Origin: an uncultured delta proteobacterium
Lineage (GTDB): Bacteria; Desulfobacterota; Syntrophia; Syntrophales; Smithellaceae
DNA: 40,370 bases
Direction of reading: 5' to 3'
Assembly: GCA_903904655.1 (NCBI GenBank)
Contig: CAIVDK010000166.1
Coordinates: 1 to 40,370, forward strand
Shown here: positions 27,690 to 35,830 of the stretch, in pieces
How the letters are laid out: the number at the start of each line of letters is the position of its first letter
Position numbering within the stretch: the first letter of the stretch is position 1
The notes under the pieces: model-generated
What the model saw: only the letters and a program-made list of their open reading frames with translations
Told to the model about the DNA's origin: nothing
Database searches by the model: none
Position numbers and translations under genes: made by a program

Positions 27690-28379
27690 ATGTTGACATT
27701 AGCCTTTGATACCTCTTCGAAAACAGCCTCAGTATCCCTGTTAAGGGATAAAGCTGTTTTATATGATACGATTATTAATAAAGGTCTGAACCATTCTGAA
27801 GTACTCCTTCCAGCCATTGACGAAGCATGCCGTCTCACGGGTATTCAATTGCCTGAAATTGATTTGTTCGCCTGCGCACTAGGTCCTGGATCATTTACCG
27901 GTTTACGCATTGGCGTCAGCACCCTCAAGGGATTAATGCTGTCAACGGGAAAACCGGCGGCAGGTATTTCAACACTTGCCGCGTTGGCTCTCAATGTGCA
28001 AAAAAAAGAAAATATTATCTGTTCGATGATGGATGCCGGTCGTGGGCAAGTGTATCTTGCTTACTACCAATATGACAAAGACGGTATTTTGAGTCAACTT
28101 GAAGCCGCAAGAACCCTTGATCCGCAAAGCATTTCTTATTCTTATGAAGAGGACGTGATATATGTCGGTGACGGAGCGATTAAATATGCCGACTTGATCA
28201 GGTCTTTTTCAATTAAAAATAAAATAGCCTCTGCGGAACAACAATTCATATGCGCTTCAGCCGTGGGAGTTCTGGCGATAGAAAAATATCATCTTGATAA
28301 TTTACTTGATTTGGCAACATGTGTCCCTGTTTATTTACGCTCGACCGATGCCAAACTGAAAAAAGAAATATTACCTTAA
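27690..28379 (+). CDS. tsaB: tRNA t6A37 synthesis protein TsaB
   Basis: TsaB is the non-catalytic partner of TsaD in forming threonylcarbamoyladenosine at position 37 of ANN-decoding tRNAs. The 229-residue protein has the ASKHA fold start LAFDTSSKTASVSL, the NHSEVLLPAI segment with the histidine seen in the family, and the signature LGPGSFTGLRIGVSTLKGL. It starts one base after rseP and ends the uppS-tsaB run. A rimI or tsaE neighbour, common elsewhere, is not present. Confidence 0.94.
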   Translation: MLTLAFDTSSKTASVSLLRDKAVLYDTIINKGLNHSEVLLPAIDEACRLTGIQLPEIDLFACALGPGSFTGLRIGVSTLKGLMLSTGKPAAGISTLAALALNVQKKENIICSMMDAGRGQVYLAYYQYDKDGILSQLEAARTLDPQSISYSYEEDVIYVGDGAIKYADLIRSFSIKNKIASAEQQFICASAVGVLAIEKYHLDNLLDLATCVPVYLRSTDAKLKKEILP

Positions 28380-28457
28380 AATATCACCGTCTAACCTTTC
28401 GATTTTAATTAATATAATGTTTATTACACAGCAAAATAAAAACAGGCGGTTTTTAAG

Positions 28458-29330
28458 ATGAATGTCTTAATTTCCCGAAAAAAAATTCGTTCAGGAACAG
28501 GAAAATGGTCGGGAAGATTCATATCGCAAGTAACTGTTTTCTTTTTAATGGCATTCATCGTATGGCCATATCCGATCCATTCGGAAGATATGCTGCAGCG
28601 ACAGCTTAATAAGTTCTCACCCTTATTAAAAACCAGGGTTGCGATCGCGTCTGTTGAAGTTAAAAACACTTATCCTCATGATACCAGCGCATTCACGCAA
28701 GGATTGTTTTTTCATCAGGACTATTTTTATGAATCAACCGGCCTCAATGGGAAATCTTCTTTATCCAGAAAAGAAATGAAAACCGGAAAAAGTTTGCAAG
28801 AAGTCAAAATAGATCAGGAGTATTTTGGCGAGGGAATTGCCTTGCTGAAGGAAAAAATTTATCAACTGACGTGGCAGAATGAAATGGTCTTGATTTATGA
28901 TGCGCGGTCTTTCAAGGAAATCAGGAAAATAAAATATCGGGGAGAAGGTTGGGGATTGACCTCTGACGGCAAACATTTGCTGAAGAGCAACGGTTCATCA
29001 ATCATCACATTTCATGATCCGGATTCGTTCAAAGTGGTTCGGCAAATTCATGTCCGTGACGGCGATAGCCCTGTTGGCCAGCTCAATGAACTGGAGTTCA
29101 TCAAAGGTGAGATATGGGCGCATATATTCACGGAAGACTTGATTGTCCGGATTTCCCCAGAAAACGGTAAGGTGATGGGTTGGATTAATTTATCATCACT
29201 CCGTTCTTATCTTCCCCGTAGTGCGCAGGTGGATGTGCTGAACGGCATAGCCTATGATGCAAAAGGAGACCGTATTTTTGTGACAGGCAAATACTGGCCT
29301 AAAGTATTTGAAGTCCAACTATCAAAGTAA
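28458..29330 (+). CDS. glutaminyl-peptide cyclotransferase (glutamine cyclotransferase family)
   Basis: The 290-residue protein is a five-bladed beta-propeller of the plant/bacterial glutamine cyclotransferase family, which forms N-terminal pyroglutamate on peptides. Family motifs are YPHDTSAFTQGLFF, YESTGLNGKSSL, EGIALLKEKIYQLTWQ, EGWGLTSDGKHLLKSNGS, LNELEFIKGEIWAHIF and LNGIAYDAKGDRIFVTGKYWP. A basic N terminus followed by a hydrophobic stretch (about residues 28-41) suggests a signal peptide or anchor, so the enzyme is probably periplasmic. The ribosome site before ATG 28458 is weak. A TATAAT box at 28413-28418 may serve a promoter, but its -35 region is poor. Confidence 0.88.
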   Translation: MNVLISRKKIRSGTGKWSGRFISQVTVFFLMAFIVWPYPIHSEDMLQRQLNKFSPLLKTRVAIASVEVKNTYPHDTSAFTQGLFFHQDYFYESTGLNGKSSLSRKEMKTGKSLQEVKIDQEYFGEGIALLKEKIYQLTWQNEMVLIYDARSFKEIRKIKYRGEGWGLTSDGKHLLKSNGSSIITFHDPDSFKVVRQIHVRDGDSPVGQLNELEFIKGEIWAHIFTEDLIVRISPENGKVMGWINLSSLRSYLPRSAQVDVLNGIAYDAKGDRIFVTGKYWPKVFEVQLSK

Positions 29331-29352
29331 ATGGTTTAAAACCTTAATTAAC

Positions 29353-29381
29353 TTGACCGCATATATTATTTGCATTATAAG
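29353..29381 (+). promoter_or_regulatory. sigma-70 promoter for adk
   Basis: TTGACC at 29353-29358 and TATAAG at 29376-29381 are 17 bp apart. The start would be near 29388, 38 bases before the adk ATG, which has a strong GGAGG ribosome site. Confidence 0.68.
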
Positions 29382-29425
29382 CCCCGCAGTTTAAAACATC
29401 GGATATTTAATTCTGGAGGAAAAAA

Positions 29426-30073
29426 ATGAGACTAATATTATTAGGCGCGCCGGGTGCCGGCAAAGGTACAGTGGCAAAATTATTGACGGAATTTGACGGT
29501 TCCGTGCAGATATCCACAGGCGATATTTTACGCTCCGCCGTAAAAGAAGGAAGCGCCTTAGGCAAAAAAGCCAAAGACTATATGGATCGGGGAGACCTTG
29601 TGCCTGATTCACTGATTATGGAAATTATGGAAGCACGGCTTCAGGATCCGGATTGTCAGAAGGGATTCATTCTGGACGGTTTTCCCCGAACGATTCCACA
29701 GGCGGAAGATCTGGCCAAACTGCTCGCCAAACTGAATATTAAACTGGATTTTGTTGCTAATCTGGATGTTCCGCGCGAAGTAGTTCTGGATCGGTTGACG
29801 ACCAGAAGAACCTGCTGTAATCCATCCTGTCAGGCCATTTATAACGTCAAAAGCAATCCGCCGAAAGAAGACGGCACTTGCACGTTGTGCAATCATCAGA
29901 CCATTCAGCGCGACGACGAAACAGAAGAGGCCATCACCAACCGTCTGGAAACATACAACCTGAAAACCGCGCCACTGATCGGTTTTTATGAAAAAGTAGA
30001 CATGCTGAAAACGTTCCTGTCGCTTAGTTCCAAAGATACGGTTGCCGATATTAAAAAAGCCTTGAAGGCTTGA
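29426..30073 (+). CDS. adk: adenylate kinase with zinc-type lid
   Basis: Adk interconverts ATP plus AMP with two ADP. The 215-residue long-form enzyme has the P-loop GAPGAGKGT at residues 7-15, the AMP-binding STGDILR and DGFPRT motifs, and an extended lid. The lid carries cysteines at 130, 131, 135, 152 and 155 (CCNPSCQ and CTLC), consistent with a structural zinc site. The first pair is spaced by three or four residues rather than the textbook two. It has its own promoter and is followed 15 bases later by a helicase gene. Confidence 0.97.
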   Translation: MRLILLGAPGAGKGTVAKLLTEFDGSVQISTGDILRSAVKEGSALGKKAKDYMDRGDLVPDSLIMEIMEARLQDPDCQKGFILDGFPRTIPQAEDLAKLLAKLNIKLDFVANLDVPREVVLDRLTTRRTCCNPSCQAIYNVKSNPPKEDGTCTLCNHQTIQRDDETEEAITNRLETYNLKTAPLIGFYEKVDMLKTFLSLSSKDTVADIKKALKA

Positions 30074-30088
30074 ATCCTCAATAACTAA

Positions 30089-32056
30089 ATGATTGAGTAT
30101 GAAAAAGAGCTGAACCCGGAGCAGTATCGCGTCGTCACAGAAGAAGGCGGGCCGCTTCTTGTTCTTGCCGGAGCAGGAAGCGGTAAAACGCGGACACTGA
30201 TCTATCGGGTGGCTCATCTGCTGGAATCCGGCGTTCGACCGGAAAATATTCTGCTCGCGACCTTCACCAATAAAGCTGCCCATTCCATGCTGAATCGGGT
30301 GGAAAGTCTTCTTCAATCTTACACGGGAAAAATTATGGGCGGGACGTTTCATTCCATCGCCCATCGATTTCTCAGAAGCTACGCTTTTCGTCTGGGCTAC
30401 AACAATAGTTTCTCCATCGTTGATAGCGAGGATGCCCGCCAAGTTATTGCGTCAGCGATGACCGACTTAAAGATCGACACCAAGCTCACTAAATTCCCCA
30501 AGAATAATATTCTCGCGGAAATGATCAGTCTGACGATGAACACGCAAAGCACGCTGGAAGAGGTGATCTTTAACCGATACCCGTTCTTTATGCACTTAAG
30601 CCCGGAAATCCATCAGATCGCCAGTCTCTACCAGTTTAAAAAGAAAGATCTCAATGTGATGGATTTTGATGATCTGCTTAACAACTGCCGTCGCTTGCTT
30701 CATGAAAATCCCGATATTCTGCAAACTCTTTCCCAGAGATTTCATCACGTTCTGGTGGATGAATATCAGGATACAAATATCATTCAAGCTGATATCGTTG
30801 ATCTGCTGGCCTCCAGCCATCGTAACTTGATGGTTGTCGGGGATGATTCGCAAAGCATTTATGCTTTTCGCGGCGCCAATTTCAGCAATATCATCCATTT
30901 TCCGGAGCGATATCCTGACTGTAAAATATTCAAACTAGAGACCAACTATCGCAGCACGCCGGAAATACTGCACCTGGCCAACCTGAGTATCAATAATAAT
31001 GAAAATCACTTTCCCAAAGAGCTGAAAGCTATTCGCAACAAGGGGATGAGGCCGGTCATTGTTTCCGCGCAAAATGTTTTAAAACAGGCGGACTTTGTCG
31101 CGCAGCGGATCACTGAATTAACTCGCAGCGGCGTGCCTTATAGCGAAATAGCGGTGCTTTACCGGGCGCATTATCATTCGATGGAAGTGCAGATGGAATT
31201 TGTAAGGCGTGACATTCCTTTCGATATCCGCTCCGGTATCCGCTTTTTTGAGCAGGCGCATATCAAAGATGTAACATCTTACATGCGAGTATTGGTCAAC
31301 CCGCAGGATGAACTGGCTTGGCGCAGGCTTTTGATGATGTATCCCAAGGTCGGCAAAGTTACTTTTGAAAAAATATGGCGCCATCTGGCCAAACAGGATA
31401 ACCCGCTCGAAGCGATATTGACCAATGAGTTTCTCAAAGCCGTGCCAAAGTCGGCGCAGACAGGTGTTCAACAATGTCAAAAGACGTTGCTCTTTTTGCT
31501 TGAACTTGATCTTCCCGATCGAATACCGGAAAAAATTATAGAGATATTATTGAACGAAGGCGATTACCGGACTTACATGCAGGATAATTATTCCGACACA
31601 TTCGCCCGTGAAGATGACTTGATCCAGTTGGGAAACTTTGCAGCCAAGTTTGAGCGGATGGATGACTTTTTAAACGAACTGGCTTTACTCACCAACATGT
31701 CTAAAGAAGAAGAAAAAGAAGACCGGCAAGAAGACAAGGTAATCTTAAGCACGATCCATCAGGCTAAAGGCCTGGAATGGTCTTATGTCTTTCTGATCTG
31801 GTGCGCCGACGGCATGATTCCCCTGCAGCGGGCGCTTAAGGAACCGGGAGGAGAAGAAGAGGAACGAAGGCTTTTTTATGTGGCTGTGACGCGCGCCAAG
31901 GATCAGCTCTACCTTTGTTCACCCGTGCTGGACTATACGCGATCCGCAGGCACGTTGACGCTCAACCCGTCGCGCTTCATCAGCGAAATAGCACCTCTGT
32001 CTCTAAAAGACGAACAGCGCCCATTTGAACAATGGACACTGTTCGATGATTATTAA
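30089..32056 (+). CDS. UvrD/Rep-family ATP-dependent DNA helicase (SF1A)
   Basis: The 655-residue superfamily 1A helicase unwinds DNA 3' to 5' in repair or replication restart. Motifs in order are Q-motif LNPEQYRVV, Walker A LAGAGSGKTRT (residues 26-36), Ia TFTNKAA, GTFHSIAHRFLR, motif II VDEYQDTN, motif III GDDSQSIYAFRGA, motif IV ETNYRS, motif V VILSTIHQAKGLEW and motif VI FYVAVTRAKDQLYL. The length is closest to Rep/PcrA. The C-terminal tail is short and lacks an obvious RNA-polymerase-binding extension, so UvrD versus Rep is left open. It is probably co-transcribed with adk. It marks the end of the housekeeping part of the window. Confidence 0.94.
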   Translation: MIEYEKELNPEQYRVVTEEGGPLLVLAGAGSGKTRTLIYRVAHLLESGVRPENILLATFTNKAAHSMLNRVESLLQSYTGKIMGGTFHSIAHRFLRSYAFRLGYNNSFSIVDSEDARQVIASAMTDLKIDTKLTKFPKNNILAEMISLTMNTQSTLEEVIFNRYPFFMHLSPEIHQIASLYQFKKKDLNVMDFDDLLNNCRRLLHENPDILQTLSQRFHHVLVDEYQDTNIIQADIVDLLASSHRNLMVVGDDSQSIYAFRGANFSNIIHFPERYPDCKIFKLETNYRSTPEILHLANLSINNNENHFPKELKAIRNKGMRPVIVSAQNVLKQADFVAQRITELTRSGVPYSEIAVLYRAHYHSMEVQMEFVRRDIPFDIRSGIRFFEQAHIKDVTSYMRVLVNPQDELAWRRLLMMYPKVGKVTFEKIWRHLAKQDNPLEAILTNEFLKAVPKSAQTGVQQCQKTLLFLLELDLPDRIPEKIIEILLNEGDYRTYMQDNYSDTFAREDDLIQLGNFAAKFERMDDFLNELALLTNMSKEEEKEDRQEDKVILSTIHQAKGLEWSYVFLIWCADGMIPLQRALKEPGGEEEERRLFYVAVTRAKDQLYLCSPVLDYTRSAGTLTLNPSRFISEIAPLSLKDEQRPFEQWTLFDDY

Positions 32057-32170
32057 GGCTTATCCGGCTGAAGCTTCTATTGAAACATTTTGTCTGTTAT
32101 ATGCAAGCAAGTTCAAGGCAAATCTGAATTGTGCTGGATGTCGCAGCCACCGACAAATCATGTCCATCTT

Positions 32171-34225
32171 CTATATTTCACGAACGACATTGTATCCCTG
32201 ATGGATTGCATCAAAAGCTTTGGCTATGCGCCGGGCATCGCCAAGCACTTTGTAGCTAATGCCCTTCCTTTTGCAGATTTCCTCCAGCGGATTGTATGAT
32301 CTGGAGCCCAGGGCAAGCACCACAGTGTCGGCGGCGATTTCGCTCACGCCGTTTTCCGTTTCGACAACGACGCCGGCCGGCGTAATTTCCTTTGCCCTGG
32401 TGCTTGTCGTGATCCGAACGCGATGGCGGTGCAGGTCCTGCATCATTCCCCATCTCGTTGACTTTCCGATATCCGGGCCGACATGTTCCAGCATCTCGAT
32501 AATGACAATTTTTTTAGTTCCGATTGTTGAGAGCCTGTAGAGATCCTCGACGGGCTCCGCCCGATTGACAAACAGGAATTTAACCGCATCGGCCGGCAAT
32601 GTGCCTTTCTGAGCCAGAAAAAGAGCCGTTTCCACACCGACTGCGCCGCCGCCTATTATGGCGACGCGCTTTCCGACGCGAACCCGGCCTGAGAGTACAT
32701 CCCAGGCGCTGACGACATTCGGCAGCCCGGCGCCAGGAATGGGGGGCACAATTTCCACGGCGCCGGTCGCCAGTAATACGATGTCCGGATTTTCCCGGTC
32801 GATAACATCTTCATCTACCTCTGCGCCGATTACCACCTTTTTTATGCCGCTGGGTTCCAATTGAGCCTGCAGATCCGACGCCAATACAGAAAACTCTTCG
32901 CGACCAGGAGGGCTTCCGGCGATCAGCAGTTGTCCGCCGAGCCGTTCGCTTTTTTCATAGATCACCACCTCATGACCATGCTGCGCCGCAGTGGCCGCAG
33001 CGGACATTCCTGCCGGGCCACCCCCGCAGACCAGGATTTTCTTCGGGCTGTCCGTTTTGCCGGAAACGGCCGTAAGCTCATGCCCTGCCAGAGGATTGCA
33101 CAGGCATTCCACGGGTTGCACCACGAAGAGGTGATCGAAACATCCCTGGGCGCAGGCGATGCAGTGGATGATTTCACTGTCTCTGCCTTCGGCTGCTTTT
33201 TTCGGAAGGTCCGGATCGGCAATCAGCGGCCGGCCCATGGCCACCATATCACAGAGGTCGTCCTCGATCATCTGGCGGGCCGTTTGCGGATCGTTAATGC
33301 GGTGCCCGGCAATGACCGGAACGTCGACGCATTCCTTGATTCCTCTGGCCAGATAAGCATAGGCCGCGCGCGGCACTTCCGTGACGAGCTGCGGTATCCT
33401 TGCTTCGTGCCAACCTACATTCACGGAGATAGCATCCGCGCCTTTTTTAACGATCAGCGCGGCATATTCCTGAAGACGGATTCTACCAATCCCGTTGGCC
33501 ATAAGATCATTTCCATTAATCCGCCACATCACCGGATAGTCTCTTCCCACCGCATTGCGAACGGCTGTCGCAATCTCCAAACCGAAACGCATGCGGTTTT
33601 CCCACGACCCGCCGTATTCGTCATACCGCTGATTCGTTAATTCGGACAAGAACTGGCTGATGAGATAGCCCGTTCCGGACAGAATCTCGACAAAATCAAA
33701 ACCGGCCTTTTTCGCCCGGACGGCTGCATCGGCGAAGTCCTGAATCGTCTGTTTGATTTCTTCCAATTCCAATGCCCGGGGCGTTTCATGTGTAAACCTT
33801 GAGAAGACGGCGGATGGCGCGACGGCTTGTTTTCCTTCCATCATGATGGAATGGGCATAGCGACCCGCGTGGTTCAATTGCAGGCCCGCTTTTCCGTCGC
33901 CCAGTTGCATGGCTTTGCGCAAATGCGACAACCCCTCGATAAAGTCATCGGCATATGCGCCGATAACGCCTCCGCCGGAAGATTCATTGACACCGGCATA
34001 GCCGGCGATCAAGGCGCCCGCGCCTCCCCGCGCCCGTGCCGCATAAAAGGCTATGATCCGATCGTTGATATACGGCGTCGGGATCATGTTGAGGTGCATG
34101 GCCGGCATCATAATGCGGTTGGGCACAATCATCTTATTGATGGTGACGGGTGAAAAAAGAATATCGTTTTCCGCCGGTTTTCTTTTGGCTGAATTCGCTT
34201 CTAAAGATTTGTTCAAAAACTCCAT
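32171..34225 (-). CDS. 2,4-dienoyl-CoA-reductase-type Fe-S flavoenzyme (OYE family)
   Basis: The 684-residue product combines an Old-Yellow-Enzyme TIM barrel with FMN (about residues 20-350), a 4Fe-4S site (Cys355, Cys358, Cys362 and Cys374 or 376) and a C-terminal FAD/NAD(P) reductase module with GGGPAGM at 401-407 and GGGAVG at 525-530. Barrel motifs include LNHAGRYAH and GTGYLISQFL with the likely acid Tyr187, then NQRYDEYGGSWENRMRF. This is the FadH/enoate reductase architecture that reduces conjugated C=C bonds with NAD(P)H. The start is ATG 34225 with GGAGG six bases before it; the open frame further upstream runs through a relict ferredoxin tail. It lies beyond a terminator and has no clear promoter. 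The true substrate is unknown. Confidence 0.9.
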   Translation of the reverse strand: MEFLNKSLEANSAKRKPAENDILFSPVTINKMIVPNRIMMPAMHLNMIPTPYINDRIIAFYAARARGGAGALIAGYAGVNESSGGGVIGAYADDFIEGLSHLRKAMQLGDGKAGLQLNHAGRYAHSIMMEGKQAVAPSAVFSRFTHETPRALELEEIKQTIQDFADAAVRAKKAGFDFVEILSGTGYLISQFLSELTNQRYDEYGGSWENRMRFGLEIATAVRNAVGRDYPVMWRINGNDLMANGIGRIRLQEYAALIVKKGADAISVNVGWHEARIPQLVTEVPRAAYAYLARGIKECVDVPVIAGHRINDPQTARQMIEDDLCDMVAMGRPLIADPDLPKKAAEGRDSEIIHCIACAQGCFDHLFVVQPVECLCNPLAGHELTAVSGKTDSPKKILVCGGGPAGMSAAATAAQHGHEVVIYEKSERLGGQLLIAGSPPGREEFSVLASDLQAQLEPSGIKKVVIGAEVDEDVIDRENPDIVLLATGAVEIVPPIPGAGLPNVVSAWDVLSGRVRVGKRVAIIGGGAVGVETALFLAQKGTLPADAVKFLFVNRAEPVEDLYRLSTIGTKKIVIIEMLEHVGPDIGKSTRWGMMQDLHRHRVRITTSTRAKEITPAGVVVETENGVSEIAADTVVLALGSRSYNPLEEICKRKGISYKVLGDARRIAKAFDAIHQGYNVVREI

Positions 34226-34293
34226 ATAACCTCCGTAAAAGTTGAAAAGACTTACAGCAGAATTTCGATATTGCTGATCGGATACGTGGTACA
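34206..34293 (-). repeat. duplicated junction segment, copy A
   Basis: This segment aligns with 35749-35830 (copy B). Both copies contain, in minus-strand order, the end of a ferredoxin-like domain, a TAAGTCTTT spacer, a GGAGG ribosome site, and the start ATGGAGTTT of a protein beginning MEF[LM]NKSL. Copy A carries about 9 extra bases before the ribosome site. Confidence 0.85.
34252..34293 (-). pseudogene. relict C-terminal tail of a 2Fe-2S ferredoxin domain
   Basis: Read on the minus strand, the 13 codons before the TAA at 34252-34254 encode CTTYPISNIEILL. The intact fusion protein encoded at 35788-38502 ends CVTYPIGDVEILL, so 9 of 13 residues are identical, including the last Fe-S cysteine. 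Nothing of the rest of the domain is left: the sequence before it is the hydrolase terminator. This is the remnant of a second copy of the fusion gene. Confidence 0.8.
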
Positions 34294-34295
34294 GT

Positions 34296-34336
34296 GAAAA
34301 AAGCAGGGCAACCTCGCGTAATCGAAGGTTGCCCTG
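34296..34336 (-). terminator. Rho-independent terminator after the NylB-like gene
   Basis: On the minus strand the arms CAGGGCAACCT and AGGTTGCCCTG form a perfect 11-bp stem around an 11-base loop, followed by CTTTTTTC. It lies 14 bases after the hydrolase stop and would separate the reductase gene from upstream transcription. Confidence 0.92.
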
Positions 34337-34350
34337 TTCAGAACAGTATT

Positions 34351-35652
34351 TTACTTCCTGACTGCCTGGGCCAGTGCTTCCCATGCCTTCAGGGTCATCG
34401 GATGGGTAAACCCGGCTCCCGCTATGGGATGCGAGGAGAGCTTGACCACCACCATTTCCGCGGCTGGGTTGATGTGAATCATATTGCCATGGACTCCTGA
34501 TGCCTCATAGGCCCCATCGGCATTATGCAGAATCCACCACTGATTGTGGTAGCTGTACCCGGCGCGAAATTTCATTCCCGAAGTCTTGAATTTCTCCCGG
34601 TCGCCGCCTTTTCGGATGCCATCGATGACCTCCTTATCGAAGATACGCTGGCCGTTCCACTCTCCGTCCCGGCGCATCATTTCCGCAAATCGGGCCAGAT
34701 CCCTTGCCGTGGCACAGAGTCCGGACCCCTGCAGAGGCGTCCCCACGGCGTCGACCATGATATAGGCATCCTCCTCCATTCCCAGTCTCTGCCAGATTCT
34801 CTCTGACATGATGTCCGCAAAGTGCTGCCCGGTAATGCGGGACAGAATCCACCCCAGCACATCGGAGTGCACCGTGCGGTATACGAATCCGGCGCCATGT
34901 TCACCCTCTTTTTTGAGCGATTTCAAAAATTCGCAGATTGTCAGGGGACCTTTGTAGGTCGGAGGCGGCAACATCAGGCCCATGGCATAGTTATAGGCGA
35001 ATATTTCAGTGGACGGGTCGGTGTAGACTTCCCGAAAACGGACGGCACCTGTCATATCAAGGACGTCGCGGACCTTCATGTCGCCCCATGCGCTTTCGGC
35101 CAGTTCCGGCACATACTTCGTAACCAGGGCGTCCGGATCGAGTTTGCCGTCCCGGACCATCTGTGCCGCGAGCAATCCCGTAAACGACTTGGTCACAGAA
35201 AACAAGATGTGCGGCGTCTCCTCTGCGCCCTGGTTATAGTAGCGCTCATAGACGAGCTTACCCTTGTGCAACACGACGAGGGCATCTGTATACGTTTTTT
35301 TCTGCCACTCGGAGATAGTGATCTTTTGCCCTTTTTCATCCTCGAAAACAAAATTATCCAGGTTGCGTTCCGCTTTTGGAAGTTCGGAAATTTGTCCACT
35401 GCCACGACGGATATTCTTTGTCGTGCCGAGCTCTCGAATGTGCTGAAGCGACCAGCGCAGTTGCGGGTATTTAGAACTGTTTTTGGAGCTGACAACCTTG
35501 TCGGCCGGCGGGGGGAATCCGGTCATGAACCCGAGCTTGTCAATGGCGACTGCGTCCGGGGGCGGCAATTGCTGCGCTATGCCCGACGAGTTTAAAAAAA
35601 AGCATCCGATGACCAGCGTCACAATAAAACACCACACGTTTATCCTTTTCAT
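34351..35652 (-). CDS. secreted serine hydrolase, NylB/class C beta-lactamase fold
   Basis: The 433-residue protein has a signal peptide (basic MKR, hydrophobic stretch about residues 7-20, AQQ cleavage region), so it should act in the periplasm or outside. The fold is penicillin-binding-protein-like: the catalytic SxxK is Ser152/Lys155 (FSVTKSFTG) and the second motif is Tyr258 in YRTVHSDVLGW. The third motif reads GVHGN at 386-390 instead of KTG. This set is that of 6-aminohexanoate-dimer hydrolase (NylB) and related esterases rather than true beta-lactamases. It sits 3' of the fusion oxidoreductase on the same strand, with an AGGAGG ribosome site. A role in opening an amide, lactone or ester for the neighbouring redox enzymes is inference. 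Confidence 0.87.
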   Translation of the reverse strand: MKRINVWCFIVTLVIGCFFLNSSGIAQQLPPPDAVAIDKLGFMTGFPPPADKVVSSKNSSKYPQLRWSLQHIRELGTTKNIRRGSGQISELPKAERNLDNFVFEDEKGQKITISEWQKKTYTDALVVLHKGKLVYERYYNQGAEETPHILFSVTKSFTGLLAAQMVRDGKLDPDALVTKYVPELAESAWGDMKVRDVLDMTGAVRFREVYTDPSTEIFAYNYAMGLMLPPPTYKGPLTICEFLKSLKKEGEHGAGFVYRTVHSDVLGWILSRITGQHFADIMSERIWQRLGMEEDAYIMVDAVGTPLQGSGLCATARDLARFAEMMRRDGEWNGQRIFDKEVIDGIRKGGDREKFKTSGMKFRAGYSYHNQWWILHNADGAYEASGVHGNMIHINPAAEMVVVKLSSHPIAGAGFTHPMTLKAWEALAQAVRK

Positions 35653-35693
35653 AATTCCTCCTTTGCTTGGCGTTTTGGAAAATATCGGGACGA

Positions 35694-35768
35694 CTACTTA
35701 TTGTCACTTCTTCCCGCCTCTTTGTTCCAGCCTGTATCCGGTTGCAATGATTTGTTCATAAACTCCAT
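35694..35768 (-). pseudogene. 24-codon relict of the reductase N terminus
   Basis: Directly after the fusion gene lies a well-placed ribosome site (AAGGAGG) and an ATG starting MEFMNKSLQ, ending after 24 codons at TAG. The intact reductase at 34225 begins MEFLNKSLE with the same upstream sequence. The similarity is lost after residue 8 or so. It is best read as the stump of a second reductase copy; translation as a short coupling peptide is possible. Confidence 0.65.
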
Positions 35769-35830
35769 ATACCCTCCTTGGAAAGACTTACAGCAGAATT
35801 TCAACGTCACCGATCGGATAGGTGACGCAG
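35749..35830 (-). repeat. duplicated junction segment, copy B
   Basis: This is the partner of 34206-34293. It spans the last codons and stop of the intact fusion gene, the ribosome site and the first codons of the 24-codon relict. The two copies flank the NylB-like gene and its terminator as direct repeats about 1.5 kb apart. Confidence 0.85.

Noticed and set aside
29609-30442. Long minus-strand open frame opposite adk and the helicase gene
   Set aside because: Its residues are the antisense reading of two strongly supported genes, with no recognisable motif or ribosome site.
34351-35652. Beta-lactam resistance gene
   Set aside because: The fold matches but the second and third motifs are those of NylB-like esterases/amidases, with no KTG triad.
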